9,571 bases of DNA from Streptomyces lilacinus (GCA_000715685.1 KL569380.1:57095-66665), one strand, 5' to 3'. Shown: positions 1-6,655, numbered from the stretch's first letter. Notes: generated by a model not told the origin, from the letters alone. Translations and numbers: made by a program.

Positions 1-368
1 CCGCCGTAGCCCTCGTACGCGTCGCGGCCCTGCCCCGGGGAGCGCGGGGGCTGCTGGGGGCGCTCGGGGGCCTGCTGGGCCGGGGGCTCGCCCGCGGACT
101 CGTCGACGGTGATCGCGATCCGGATGGGGCGGCCGCACTCACGGCTCAGGGTGTCGCTGACGATCGGGGCGAGCCGGCCCTCGAGGACGCCCTTGGCGAA
201 CTCGTTGGGCACCGCCAGCAGCGCGGTGTCGGCCACCAGCGCCAGGGGCTGGCAGCGCCTGATCCAGTGCTCGTCCTTGGTCTCCACGCCTTGACCGCGC
301 CCCTCACCGAGGAGCTGTTCGAGCACGCGCGGCCACACTGCGGCAAGATCGGCGGGCAGGTCAGCCAC
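1..368 (-). CDS. dnaA: Chromosomal replication initiator DnaA, N-terminal part (cut by left edge)
   Basis: DnaA binds DnaA boxes and opens the replication origin. Only the first 122 or so codons are present, read leftward from a GTG at 366-368; the gene continues beyond position 1. The visible part begins [19 protein letters not shown] and includes [13 protein letters not shown] and [18 protein letters not shown], which is DnaA domain I (DnaB and self-interaction, residues about 5-85). From about residue 95 it becomes rich in Pro, Gln and Glu, the start of the long low-complexity domain II typical of Streptomyces. The AAA+ and DNA-binding domains lie outside the window. A purine-rich GAGAGAG stands 8 nt before the GTG. 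The promoter with two DnaA boxes lies about 90-145 nt upstream, and the gene is divergent from rpmH. Identification is secure from sequence and context. Confidence 0.96.
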   Translation of the reverse strand, partial: MADLPADLAAVWPRVLEQLLGEGRGQGVETKDEHWIRRCQPLALVADTALLAVPNEFAKGVLEGRLAPIVSDTLSRECGRPIRIAITVDESAGEPPAQQAPERPQQPPRSPGQGRDAYEGYG

Positions 369-457
369 AGGGCACGCTCTCTCAGTCACGGGGGGTGCCC
401 TGGAGTCCCACGAATGTGTGGTTCTCGGGACGGGCGGGAAGGATTCGGAGTTCAGTC

Positions 458-487
458 ACGGTAGTCAGGGCGAGGTGCGCGGTTCAA
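458..487 (-). promoter_or_regulatory. dnaA: Probable dnaA promoter
   Basis: Read on the minus strand: TTGAAC (482-487) as -35, an 18-nt spacer and TACCGT (458-463) as -10. This is a reasonable vegetative (HrdB-type) promoter, leaving a leader of about 80 nt before the dnaA GTG. The paired DnaA boxes at 492-512 lie immediately upstream of the -35. The assignment rests on motif match and position only. Confidence 0.55.
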
Positions 488-491
488 GTCG

Positions 492-512
492 TTGTCCACA
501 GGGTGTGTACAA
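492..512. promoter_or_regulatory. Pair of inverted DnaA boxes upstream of dnaA
   Basis: TTGTCCACA at 492-500 on the plus strand is a perfect Streptomyces-type DnaA box. TGTGTACAA at 504-512 is TTGTACACA on the minus strand, one base off that consensus. They face each other across a 3-bp GGG spacer. Autoregulation of dnaA through a strong and a weak box at its promoter is known in Streptomyces, and this arrangement fits it. Confidence 0.85.
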
Positions 513-585
513 ATGTGCCATGCGGCCTCGTCTGGCGTCTTCCCGGCCGCGGAGAGGCTACGGTGGAGGCCGGTGCGCTGCCGGT

Positions 586-615
586 TTGACCGGATGGCGT
601 AAGCACGCGTACCGT
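586..615 (+). promoter_or_regulatory. rpmH: Probable rpmH promoter
   Basis: TTGACC (586-591), an 18-nt spacer and TACCGT (610-615) resemble a vegetative promoter and have nearly the same elements as the divergent dnaA promoter. Transcription would start near 622, giving an rpmH leader of about 200 nt. Not confirmed experimentally here. Confidence 0.55.
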
Positions 616-818
616 GACCAGGTCGAGTTGTCGATGGCTGCTGCCGCCTGCCTCCGATGGGCAAAGGTCGCGAGCTTGTCGAGTCTCCCACCAGGGATTC
701 TCGCCGGGGTCGAGGTCATGAAGCGGTGCACTTGGGCGTATTGCGAGCTTCCTCGTGGGCGCACGGTGACAGCCAGGCGATGTCCCGCCATCACACGATT
801 CATTTCTGGAGTCCCCGA
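616..818 (+). other. Long rpmH 5' leader, no supported ORF
   Basis: About 200 nt lie between the predicted promoter and the rpmH start codon. Open frames cross it, but none has a convincing start with a ribosome binding site, and one is only the upstream extension of the rpmH frame. The words TTGTCGA (near 628 and 676) and CGAGCTT (near 671 and 747) each recur, but I see no strong hairpin. It ends with GGAG (808-811), the rpmH ribosome binding site. Confidence 0.4.
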
Positions 819-956
819 GTGAGCAAGCGCACCTTCCAGCCGAACAACCGCCGTCGCGCGAAGACCCACGGCTTCCGCCTGCGCATGCGCACCCGTGCCG
901 GCCGCGCGATCCTCGCGTCCCGCCGTGGCAAGGGTCGCGCCCGCCTGTCGGCCTGA
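819..956 (+). CDS. rpmH: 50S ribosomal protein L34
   Basis: This 45-residue, strongly basic protein of the large ribosomal subunit begins [19 protein letters not shown] and ends GKGRARLSA. It contains the L34 core KRTFQPxxRRRAKxHGFRxRMxTxxGRxILxxRRxKGR throughout its length. The GTG at 819 is chosen because L34 proteins universally begin MSKRTFQP or MKRTFQP, and GGAG stands 7 nt upstream; the open frame continues to 657 but the extension is not L34-like. It is the first gene of the rpmH-rnpA-yidD-yidC-jag cluster, 25 bp ahead of rnpA. The order dnaA-rpmH-rnpA is one of the most conserved in bacteria. Confidence 0.97.
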   Translation: MSKRTFQPNNRRRAKTHGFRLRMRTRAGRAILASRRGKGRARLSA

Positions 957-981
957 TCAGCCCGACGTCAAGGTCCATGAC

Positions 982-1410
982 GTGCTGCCTTCCGAGTCTC
1001 GGCTGAGGCGGCGCGAGGACTTCGCGACCGCGGTTCGTCGAGGGCGCAGGGCCGGCCGCCCGCTCCTCGTCGTCCATCTACGAAGCGGTACCACGGACCC
1101 GCACACACCTGGGGGAATCGCCCCCCCGGTGCGTGCGGGTTTCGTCGTCAGCAAGGCTGTCGGCGGCGCCGTGGTCCGCAACCTGGTCAAGCGGAGGCTG
1201 CGCCACCTGATGCGTGACCGGCTGGATCAGCTGCCCGCCGGTAGCCTGGTGGTGGTGCGAGCCCTGCCCGGCGCGGGCGAGGCGGACCATGCTCAGCTGG
1301 CCCGCGATCTCGATACCGCGCTGCAGCGGCTCCTGGGAGGGGCGCCGCGAAGCAATCCCCCGGGGGGTGACCCCCGGAGCCCCGGTCACCCGGGAGGGAG
1401 CGCACAGTGA
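982..1410 (+). CDS. rnpA: Ribonuclease P protein component
   Basis: RnpA is the protein cofactor of the RNase P ribozyme, which cuts 5' leaders from pre-tRNAs. The product is 142 aa. It has the N-terminal [16 protein letters not shown] segment, the central [10 protein letters not shown] strand, the RNR signature (about residues 64-75, [12 protein letters not shown]) and the [12 protein letters not shown] strand. The GTG at 982 is favoured because it gives the family N-terminus ([14 protein letters not shown]) and has AAGG 8 nt upstream. Compared with short homologues there is a Pro/Gly-rich insertion around residues 37-50 and a low-complexity tail from residue 120 ([15 protein letters not shown]). 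Both are encoded by GC-rich inverted repeats. The stop overlaps the yidD GTG by 4 bases, suggesting translational coupling. Confidence 0.96.
   Translation: MLPSESRLRRREDFATAVRRGRRAGRPLLVVHLRSGTTDPHTPGGIAPPVRAGFVVSKAVGGAVVRNLVKRRLRHLMRDRLDQLPAGSLVVVRALPGAGEADHAQLARDLDTALQRLLGGAPRSNPPGGDPRSPGHPGGSAQ
1097..1140 (+). repeat. Strong GC-rich inverted repeat inside rnpA
   Basis: The outer arms ACCCGCACACACC (1097-1109) and GGTGCGTGCGGGT (1128-1140) pair over 13 positions with one A-C mismatch. Inside them GGGGG (1111-1115) pairs with CCCCC (1121-1125) across the loop AATCG. T1110 faces an unpaired CC. In mRNA this would be a stem of about 17 pairs within the coding sequence, at the position of the variable Pro/Gly-rich insertion of RnpA. 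Confidence 0.75.
1365..1391 (+). repeat. Inverted repeat next to the yidD ribosome binding site
   Basis: GGGTGACC (1365-1372) and GGTCACCC (1384-1391) are perfect complements around an 11-nt loop. They lie at the end of rnpA, and the yidD ribosome binding site GGGAGGGAG starts at 1392, the very next base. The surrounding C and G runs allow alternative folds, so a regulatory role is only possible. Confidence 0.5.
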
Positions 1411-1724
1411 AGTACCCGCTGCTGTGGTTGATCAAGCTCTACCAGTGGACCATCAGCCCCTTGCTGGGCCCGGTCTGCAAGTACTACCCCTCGTGCTCGC
1501 ACTACGGCTACACGGCCATCAACGTGCACGGCGCGATCAAGGGAACGGTACTGACCGCCTGGCGCATCCTGCGCTGCAACCCGTGGTCGCTCGGTGGCGT
1601 CGACCACGTTCCTCCCCGGAAGCGTCCGGTCTGGCACCAGCGGCTGAGGAGCCGACTGGGCGGGCACCCCGCCATGGGGTCCGTCGCACAGCCCGAGACT
1701 CAGCCCAACGCCCAAGGAGCCTGA
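1407..1724 (+). CDS. yidD: Membrane protein insertion efficiency factor YidD
   Basis: YidD is a small membrane-associated protein that assists YidC/Sec-dependent insertion of membrane proteins. The product is 105 aa. The family core covers residues 3-70: an amphipathic N-terminal helix ([18 protein letters not shown]), then [15 protein letters not shown], and [17 protein letters not shown]. The three family cysteines are C24, C30 and C57. Residues 71-105 are a polar tail outside the conserved part. The GTG start overlaps the rnpA stop (GTGA), with GGGAGGGAG at 1392-1400 as ribosome binding site. It ends 3 bp before yidC, so the two are almost certainly co-transcribed and act together. Confidence 0.95.
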   Translation: MKYPLLWLIKLYQWTISPLLGPVCKYYPSCSHYGYTAINVHGAIKGTVLTAWRILRCNPWSLGGVDHVPPRKRPVWHQRLRSRLGGHPAMGSVAQPETQPNAQGA

Positions 1725-1727
1725 TTC

Positions 1728-2831
1728 GTGGACACGATCCTCGGTCCTCTCTATGACGCAGTTTCCTGGATCATCGTCCAGTTCCACTCGTTCTACAGCC
1801 TGATCTTCAACAAGGACAGTGGCGCGGCGTGGGGTCTGTCCATCGTCTCGCTGGTGGTGCTGATCCGTATCTGCCTGATCCCGCTCTTCGTGAAGCAGAT
1901 CAAGGCCACACGGAACATGCAGGCGCTCCAGCCGAAGATGAAGGCGATCCAGGAGCGCTACAAGAGCGACCGGCAGCGCCAGTCCGAAGAGATGATGAAG
2001 CTCTACAAGGAGACGGGCACCAACCCGCTCTCGAGCTGTCTCCCGATCCTGGCCCAGTCGCCGTTCTTCATCTCGCTGTACCAGGTGCTGAACAAGGTCG
2101 CCGGTGGTCACGAGGTCGGCTTCCTGGACCAAGAGCTCGTCAACAGCGCCCGTAAGGCGCACATCTTCGGTGCTCCGATCGCGTCCAAGTTCATGGACAG
2201 CGCGAGCAAGGTCGAGTCGCTGGGCTCCACGCTGACGGACGTCCGGGTCGTCACGGTCATCATGATCGTGCTGATGTCGCTGTCGCAGTTCTACACGCAG
2301 CGCCAGCTGATGACGAAGAACGTCGACCTCACGGTGAAGACGCCGTTCATGCAGCAGCAGAAGATGCTGATGTACGTCTTCCCGATCATGTTCGCCGTCT
2401 TCGGCATCAACTTCCCGGTCGGTGTCCTCGTCTACTGGCTGACCACCAACGTGTGGACCCTGGGCCAGCAGATGTTCGTGATCCGCCGCAACCCCACTCC
2501 CGGCAGCCTCGCCTTCCAGCAGCGCCAGGACCGTCTGCGGGCCAAGGGCAAGCTGAAGGAGGACCCGGCGGAGGTCGAGGCGCGGAAGGCCGTCGAGGCC
2601 GCCCGTGCCGCGCGTCAGCAGCCGAAGCGCCAGACCAAGGCCAAGCGCCAGGTCGCCGGACCGGGGCAGACGCGGACCACCGCGGACACCTCGAAGAAGA
2701 CCACACTGGAGAAGACGGCCGAGGAGCCCGGTGACGCCAAGGGCAAGCAGGCCGGCGGCTCCTCCCGCAGTGGCAAGTCCGGTCAGCGCAAGGGCGGCCC
2801 GCAGCGGCCCAAGCACCCGTCGAAGAAGTAA
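1728..2831 (+). CDS. yidC: Membrane protein insertase YidC (Oxa1 family)
   Basis: This insertase places membrane proteins in the cytoplasmic membrane, alone or with SecYEG. The product is 367 aa. Hydrophobic segments lie at about residues 11-27, 35-55, 99-120, 172-192 and 212-240, the five-helix Gram-positive layout without the large periplasmic domain of proteobacterial YidC. Arg47 within [12 protein letters not shown] is the expected conserved arginine of the hydrophilic groove. A charged hairpin ([20 protein letters not shown] onward, about 59-95) follows helix 2. From about residue 265 the tail is about 100 residues, very basic and Lys/Arg/Gly-rich, as expected for ribosome contact. The GTG at 1728 has AAGGAG 8 nt upstream. 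The stop shares its last base with an ATG in the jag frame. Confidence 0.96.
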   Translation: MDTILGPLYDAVSWIIVQFHSFYSLIFNKDSGAAWGLSIVSLVVLIRICLIPLFVKQIKATRNMQALQPKMKAIQERYKSDRQRQSEEMMKLYKETGTNPLSSCLPILAQSPFFISLYQVLNKVAGGHEVGFLDQELVNSARKAHIFGAPIASKFMDSASKVESLGSTLTDVRVVTVIMIVLMSLSQFYTQRQLMTKNVDLTVKTPFMQQQKMLMYVFPIMFAVFGINFPVGVLVYWLTTNVWTLGQQMFVIRRNPTPGSLAFQQRQDRLRAKGKLKEDPAEVEARKAVEAARAARQQPKRQTKAKRQVAGPGQTRTTADTSKKTTLEKTAEEPGDAKGKQAGGSSRSGKSGQRKGGPQRPKHPSKK

Positions 2832-2845
2832 TGAAGGAGTCCACC

Positions 2846-3358
2846 GTGACGGACACGCAGCGCCAGAACGCCGCTGAGGGCACCGACACCCTGTCCCGCC
2901 TGGAGCAGGAGGGCGAGATCGCGGCCGACTACCTCGAGGGGCTGCTGGACATCGCCGACCTCGACGGCGACATCGACATGGACGTCGAGGCCGACCGCGC
3001 CTCGGTCTCGATCATCAGCGACTCCACCAGCCGCGACCTGCAGAAGCTGGTCGGGCGCGACGGTGAGGTGCTGGAGGCCCTCCAGGAGCTCACCCGACTC
3101 GCGGTGAACCGGGAGACCGGTGACCGCAGCCGCCTGATGCTCGACATCGCGGGCTTCCGGGCGCGCAAGCGCGAGGAGCTCGCCGGGCTGGGCGCTCAGG
3201 CCGCCGAGGAGGCCCGGAGCACCGGCCAGCCGGTCAAGCTGGACCCGATGACCCCCTTCGAGCGCAAGGTCGTCCACGACGCGGTGGCCGCCGCCGGCCT
3301 GCGCAGCGAGTCCGAGGGCGAGGAGCCCCAGCGCCGAGTGGTCGTCCTCCCCGCCTGA
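2846..3358 (+). CDS. jag: Jag/KhpB-type single-stranded nucleic acid-binding protein (KH and R3H domains)
   Basis: This is a KhpB (Jag/EloR) family RNA-binding protein, linked in other bacteria to cell elongation and small-RNA or mRNA control; its Streptomyces targets cannot be read from sequence. The product is 170 aa. The KH-like domain spans about residues 25-100, with the GxxG loop at 70-73 (GRDG). The R3H domain spans about 105-168, with R140-x3-H144 in FERKVVHDAV. The separate N-terminal Jag_N domain of Firmicutes proteins is absent and is replaced by an acidic segment. The GTG at 2846 is preferred over the in-frame ATG at 2831, because AAGGAG (2834-2839) stands 6 nt before the GTG and would lie inside the gene if the ATG were used. 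It is the last gene before a hairpin. Confidence 0.93.
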   Translation: MTDTQRQNAAEGTDTLSRLEQEGEIAADYLEGLLDIADLDGDIDMDVEADRASVSIISDSTSRDLQKLVGRDGEVLEALQELTRLAVNRETGDRSRLMLDIAGFRARKREELAGLGAQAAEEARSTGQPVKLDPMTPFERKVVHDAVAAAGLRSESEGEEPQRRVVVLPA

Positions 3359-3383
3359 CCTGCTCCGCTCCCAGGTGTTGTAC

Positions 3384-3409
3384 GGCCCCGTCTGCTCGCA
3401 GGCGGGGCC
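3384..3409 (+). terminator. Hairpin between jag and rsmG
   Basis: GGCCCCGTCTG (3384-3394) pairs with CAGGCGGGGCC (3399-3409) over 11 positions, one of them G-U, around the 4-nt loop CTCG. No U tract follows, which is common in Streptomyces. It probably ends or attenuates the rpmH-jag transcript 43 bp before rsmG. Confidence 0.7.
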
Positions 3410-3452
3410 TATGAGATCCATCGACAGACATTGATCGGAAGGACGGTTCCCC

Positions 3453-4169
3453 GTGGAAGAGGCAGCGGAGCTCCCCCCGGCGCCCGCGGCGGCGCGGGCG
3501 GTATTCGGTGACCGCTTTCCGGAGGCCGTCCGCTACGCGGAACTGCTCGCGGACGCGGGCGTCAAGCGTGGACTCATCGGTCCCCGCGAGGTCCCCCGGC
3601 TCTGGGAGCGCCACCTGCTGAACTGCGCGGTCCTCGCCGAGGCCGTGCCGGACGGCGTCTCCGTCTGCGACGTGGGCTCGGGCGCCGGGCTGCCCGGCAT
3701 CCCGCTGGCCCTCGTCCGCCCCGACCTGCAGATCACCCTGCTGGAGCCGTTGCTGCGCCGCACGAACTTCCTGCAGGAGGTCGTGGAGCTGCTGGGCCTG
3801 GACCACGTCACGGTGGTCCGCGGCCGCGCCGAGGAGATGCTCGGCAAGATCGAGCCGGTGCACGTGGTCACCGCGCGGGCCGTGGCCCCGCTGGACCGGC
3901 TGGCGGGCTGGGGCGTGCCGCTGCTGCGCCCGTACGGCGAGATGCTCGCCCTCAAGGGCGACACGGCCGAGGAAGAGCTCAAGAGCGCCCGTGCGGCACT
4001 GAGCAAGCTCGGGGTCGTACGGACCTCGGTGCTTCAGGTCGGCGAGGGCATCGTGGACCCGCTGTCCACGCTGGTGCGGGTCGAGGTGGGGGAGAGCCCC
4101 GGCGGCGTGCGCTTCGCCGCCAAGCGGGCGAAGGCGGCCCGCTCCGCGCGGCCGCGCCGCCGCCGCTGA
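3453..4169 (+). CDS. rsmG: 16S rRNA (guanine-527-N7)-methyltransferase RsmG
   Basis: RsmG (formerly GidB) transfers a methyl group from S-adenosylmethionine to N7 of G527 in 16S rRNA. In Streptomyces, loss of this enzyme is known to give low-level streptomycin resistance and to raise antibiotic production. The product is 238 aa. The helical N-terminus contains the family segment LIGPREVPRLWERHLLNC (41-58). The SAM-binding motif CDVGSGAGLPGIPLAL lies at 72-87, and the acidic residue after the second strand is in LLEPLLRR (96-103). Further motifs are VTARAVAPLDRL (139-150) and MLALKGDTAEEEL (164-176). Residues 223-238 are a basic tail (AKRAKAARSARPRRRR). The GTG at 3453 has GGAAGGA 9 nt upstream. 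rsmG next to parAB is conserved gene order. Confidence 0.96.
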   Translation: MEEAAELPPAPAAARAVFGDRFPEAVRYAELLADAGVKRGLIGPREVPRLWERHLLNCAVLAEAVPDGVSVCDVGSGAGLPGIPLALVRPDLQITLLEPLLRRTNFLQEVVELLGLDHVTVVRGRAEEMLGKIEPVHVVTARAVAPLDRLAGWGVPLLRPYGEMLALKGDTAEEELKSARAALSKLGVVRTSVLQVGEGIVDPLSTLVRVEVGESPGGVRFAAKRAKAARSARPRRRR

Positions 4170-4177
4170 GTCCGGCG

Positions 4178-4210
4178 CCGGCCGGCACGTACTCCGTACG
4201 CGCCGGCCGG
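4178..4210 (+). terminator. Terminator hairpin after rsmG
   Basis: CCGGCCGGC (4178-4186) pairs perfectly with GCCGGCCGG (4202-4210). Inside, CGTAC (4188-4192) pairs with GTACG (4196-4200) across the loop TCC, with one A-C mismatch at 4187/4201. The total is 14 pairs. There is no U tract. It starts 8 nt past the rsmG stop. Confidence 0.8.
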
Positions 4211-4286
4211 TAATGCTCCATACAAGCTGGCAAAACTACCCATAGCGGAGTGTCGCGGCGGGGTAGCGCTGCGTGCCATGCATCGT

Positions 4287-4300
4287 GTTTCACGTGAAAC
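4287..4300. promoter_or_regulatory. parS: parS site 1
   Basis: This is the exact palindrome GTTTCACGTGAAAC, extended by T and A to 16 bp (4286-4301). It is the ParB-binding centromere site known to cluster around Streptomyces oriC. It lies in the parA leader, 150 bp before the chosen start. Confidence 0.97.
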
Positions 4301-4383
4301 ATCGCTTCCTGCTGCATGGGATCATCGGCCGTGGGCGCGCCGCCGCGGCGCCGCGTGACCGCCGGGCGGTCGAGGATATGGGG

Positions 4384-4413
4384 TTGTCCACAGGTCCGGG
4401 GGATTCATCCACA
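4384..4413 (+). promoter_or_regulatory. Two same-strand DnaA boxes in the parA leader
   Basis: TTGTCCACA (4384-4392) is a perfect GC-type DnaA box. TCATCCACA (4405-4413) is one base off the E. coli consensus TTATCCACA. Both are on the plus strand, and their starts are 21 bp apart, about two helical turns. They end 36 bp before the chosen parA start codon. Confidence 0.65.
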
Positions 4414-4449
4414 GGAGAACGGGCCTCGCTGGTTCATGACCCCGAAAGC

Positions 4450-5502
4450 ATGGCAGGCTCTCTCCATCGCGAGCCTGAAGTCGAGGAGAGTGAATCCTTG
4501 CGGTCCGACGCCAATATCGCGGGACCGATGACCGACCCGGTCCCCGGCCCCCGCACCTCCGACTCCGAACCGATGGCTGCTCCCGGCCCCCTGCCCGGGG
4601 GTGAGCTCGTTTCACGTGAAACGGTGTCGCCTCCGATGCCCCGGCCGGAGCAGACCCGGGTCATGGTGGTGGCCAACCAGAAGGGCGGGGTCGGCAAGAC
4701 CACGACCACCGTGAATCTGGCGGCCTCGCTGGCGCTGCACGGCAATCGGGTGCTGGTCATCGACCTCGACCCCCAGGGCAATGCCTCGACCGCTCTGGGC
4801 ATCGACCACCATGCCGAGGTGCCGTCGATCTACGACGTGCTGGTGGACAGCAAGCCGCTTTCCGATGTGGTGCAGCCGGTGACCGACGTGGAGGGGCTCT
4901 TCTGCGCTCCCGCCACGATCGACCTGGCGGGCGCCGAGATCGAGCTGGTCTCCCTGGTGGCCCGGGAGAGCCGGCTGGACCGGGCGATCAAGGCCTATGA
5001 GCAGCCGCTGGACTACATCCTCATCGACTGCCCGCCCTCGCTCGGCCTGCTGACCGTCAATGCCCTCGTCGCGGGCGCCGAGGTGCTGATCCCGATTCAG
5101 TGCGAGTACTACGCGCTGGAGGGCCTGGGTCAGTTGCTCCGCAATGTCGAGCTGGTGCGCGGACACCTCAACCCCAAGCTCCATGTGTCGACGATCCTGC
5201 TGACGATGTACGACGGCCGGACGCGGCTCGCCTCGCAGGTGGCGGAGGAGGTCCGCAGTCACTTCGGCCATGAGGTGCTGAAGACCAGCATTCCGCGCTC
5301 GGTGCGCATCTCCGAGGCGCCCAGCTATGGGCAGACCGTTCTTACTTACGACCCGGGCTCCAGCGGCGCGCTGTCCTACCTGGAAGCCGCCCGGGAAATC
5401 GCACTACGGGGGGTCGGCGTGCACTACGACGGCAGTAGGGCCCACACGGTGGGCCGTCAGCAACAGCAAGACCAGCACAGCATGTCGGAGGGGCTTCAGT
5501 GA
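4450..5502 (+). CDS. parA: Chromosome-partitioning ATPase ParA
   Basis: ParA is a P-loop ATPase that works with ParB-parS to segregate chromosomes. In Streptomyces it forms filaments in aerial hyphae and helps space septa. With the ATG at 4450 the product is 350 aa. Residues 1-65 are a disordered N-terminal extension containing VSRET (54-58), which is encoded by a parS. The deviant Walker A motif is KGGVGKTT (78-85), followed by [14 protein letters not shown] (101-114). The Walker B segment is [12 protein letters not shown] (188-199). [20 protein letters not shown] is the conserved C-terminal block. The start is uncertain: the frame extends to 4273 (409 aa), but that part carries a parS and DnaA boxes and lacks coding bias, and no start has a strong ribosome binding site. 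The TGA overlaps the parB GTG, implying coupling. Confidence 0.95.
   Translation: MAGSLHREPEVEESESLRSDANIAGPMTDPVPGPRTSDSEPMAAPGPLPGGELVSRETVSPPMPRPEQTRVMVVANQKGGVGKTTTTVNLAASLALHGNRVLVIDLDPQGNASTALGIDHHAEVPSIYDVLVDSKPLSDVVQPVTDVEGLFCAPATIDLAGAEIELVSLVARESRLDRAIKAYEQPLDYILIDCPPSLGLLTVNALVAGAEVLIPIQCEYYALEGLGQLLRNVELVRGHLNPKLHVSTILLTMYDGRTRLASQVAEEVRSHFGHEVLKTSIPRSVRISEAPSYGQTVLTYDPGSSGALSYLEAAREIALRGVGVHYDGSRAHTVGRQQQQDQHSMSEGLQ
4609..4622. promoter_or_regulatory. parS: parS site 2, inside parA
   Basis: Exact GTTTCACGTGAAAC, with flanking C and G giving a 16-bp palindrome (4608-4623). It is read in frame as V-S-R-E-T in the disordered N-terminal extension of ParA. Confidence 0.97.
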
Positions 5503-6635
5503 GCGAGCGACGTAGAGGACTGGGCCGAGGGCTCGGTGCGCTGATCCCGCCGGCGCCGAAGGGAGGGGACGCCGGCGGTCCGGCCGTGGGGCACGGCGCC
5601 ACGTCTCCGACCGCGGTGCCGGTGCTGACTCCGGAGCGAGGCGTCGCCGCCGCGAAGGTGACCACGTTTCCGGTGGACGAGACTGTCGCGCCCTCCGTCG
5701 AGTCCCTGGCCGGCTCCTACGACTCCGTTTCACGTGAAACGGAGGAGCCGGGCCGTGGGGATGCCACGCAGGCCGCGGCGGTGGCCGGCGCCCACTTCGC
5801 CGAGCTTCCGCTGGACTCCATCACGCCCAACCCGCGGCAGCCCCGCGAGGTCTTCGACGAGGACGCCCTGGCCGAGCTGGTCACCTCGATCCGCGAGGTG
5901 GGCCTGCTCCAGCCGGTCGTGGTGCGGCAGCTGTCGGCGGAGCGCTATGAGCTCATCATGGGCGAGCGCCGTTGGCGGGCCTGCCGGGAAGCCGGCCTGG
6001 AGAAGATCCCCGCCATCATCCGGGCGACCGATGACGAGAAGCTTCTTCTGGACGCGCTCCTGGAGAACCTCCACCGTGCCCAGCTGAACCCGCTCGAAGA
6101 AGCCGCTGCCTACGACCAGCTGCTCAAGGACTTCAACTGCACGCATGACGAGCTGGCGGACCGCATCGGACGTTCCCGCCCTCAGGTCTCCAACACGCTG
6201 CGGCTGCTGAAGCTCTCGCCGGCCGTCCAGCGCAGGGTCGCCGCCGGGGTGCTGTCCGCCGGGCACGCCCGTGCCCTGTTGTCCGTCGACGACTCGGAGG
6301 AGCAGGACCGCCTTGCTCACCGCATCGTGGCCGAGGGGCTCTCGGTCCGGGCGGTCGAGGAGATCGTGACCCTGATGGGGTCCCGACCCAGGAACTCCGG
6401 CAAGTCCAAGGGCCCTCGGGCCGGCGCCCGGGTTTCCCCCGCCCTCACCGATCTGGCCTCGCGGCTGTCGGATCGCTTCGAGACCAGGGTGAAGGTGGAC
6501 CTGGGGCAGAAGAAGGGCAAGATCGTCGTCGAGTTCGCCTCGATGGAGGACCTCGAGCGGATCCTGGGCACCCTCGCCCCCGGCGAGGGACGAGTCCTGG
6601 AGCAGAGGCTTTCCGGCGGGGACGCCGACGAATAG
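5499..6635 (+). CDS. parB: Chromosome-partitioning protein ParB
   Basis: ParB is a CTP-dependent clamp that loads at parS, spreads along DNA and forms the segregation complex near oriC. The product is 378 aa. The N-terminal [13 protein letters not shown] (5-17) is the conserved ParA-contact segment. Residues 20-98 form a variable linker that includes a parS-encoded VSRET (77-81). The nuclease-like CTP-binding domain spans about 102-210, with [12 protein letters not shown] (110-121), GERRWRAC (155-162) and [17 protein letters not shown] (189-205). The helix-turn-helix lies at about 215-241 ([20 protein letters not shown]). The C-terminal dimer domain is about 314-365. The GTG at 5499 overlaps the parA stop (GTGA), with GGAGGGG 5 nt upstream. 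The transcript probably ends at the hairpin at 6656-6707. Confidence 0.97.
   Translation: MSERRRGLGRGLGALIPPAPKGGDAGGPAVGHGATSPTAVPVLTPERGVAAAKVTTFPVDETVAPSVESLAGSYDSVSRETEEPGRGDATQAAAVAGAHFAELPLDSITPNPRQPREVFDEDALAELVTSIREVGLLQPVVVRQLSAERYELIMGERRWRACREAGLEKIPAIIRATDDEKLLLDALLENLHRAQLNPLEEAAAYDQLLKDFNCTHDELADRIGRSRPQVSNTLRLLKLSPAVQRRVAAGVLSAGHARALLSVDDSEEQDRLAHRIVAEGLSVRAVEEIVTLMGSRPRNSGKSKGPRAGARVSPALTDLASRLSDRFETRVKVDLGQKKGKIVVEFASMEDLERILGTLAPGEGRVLEQRLSGGDADE
5727..5740. promoter_or_regulatory. parS: parS site 3, inside parB
   Basis: Exact GTTTCACGTGAAAC. It is extended by CTCC and GGAG into a perfect 22-bp palindrome (5723-5744). It encodes V-S-R-E-T in the ParB linker, in the same frame as the site in parA. 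Confidence 0.97.
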
Positions 6636-6655
6636 GCCTTTCGAGGCTCTCTGCC

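Larger units (their letters stand above)
4211..4449 (+). promoter_or_regulatory. parAB leader region
   Basis: About 240 bp lie between the rsmG terminator and the chosen parA start. They contain a parS (4287-4300) and two same-strand DnaA boxes (4384-4392 and 4405-4413). In S. coelicolor two promoters are known to drive parAB, one raised during sporulation. I expect parAB promoters here, but no -35/-10 pair is good enough to place. The parA frame is open back to an ATG at 4273, but codons 4273-4449 lack the third-position GC bias of the gene body. Confidence 0.6.

Noticed and set aside
657..818. N-terminal extension of rpmH to an ATG at 657
   Set aside because: L34 starts at the MSKRTFQP motif in all known cases. 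The extension is not L34-like and the ribosome binding site precedes the GTG at 819.
895..981. Extension of rnpA upstream to 895
   Set aside because: It would overlap rpmH by 62 bases. The GTG at 982 gives the family N-terminus and has its own ribosome binding site.
484..1077. 197-codon minus-strand open frame across the dnaA-rpmH gap and rpmH
   Set aside because: It runs antisense through rpmH and both predicted promoters, is rich in Gly/Arg/Ser/Cys with no recognisable domain, and has no convincing ribosome binding site.
1386..2816. 476-codon minus-strand open frame opposite yidD and yidC
   Set aside because: Antisense shadow of a GC-rich gene. The translation is Leu/Arg/Asp/His-rich low complexity with no family resemblance, while the plus strand encodes clear YidD and YidC.
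3378..3415. TTGTAC and TATGAG as an rsmG promoter
   Set aside because: The spacing is 26 nt, far too long, and the hairpin at 3384-3409 fills the interval.
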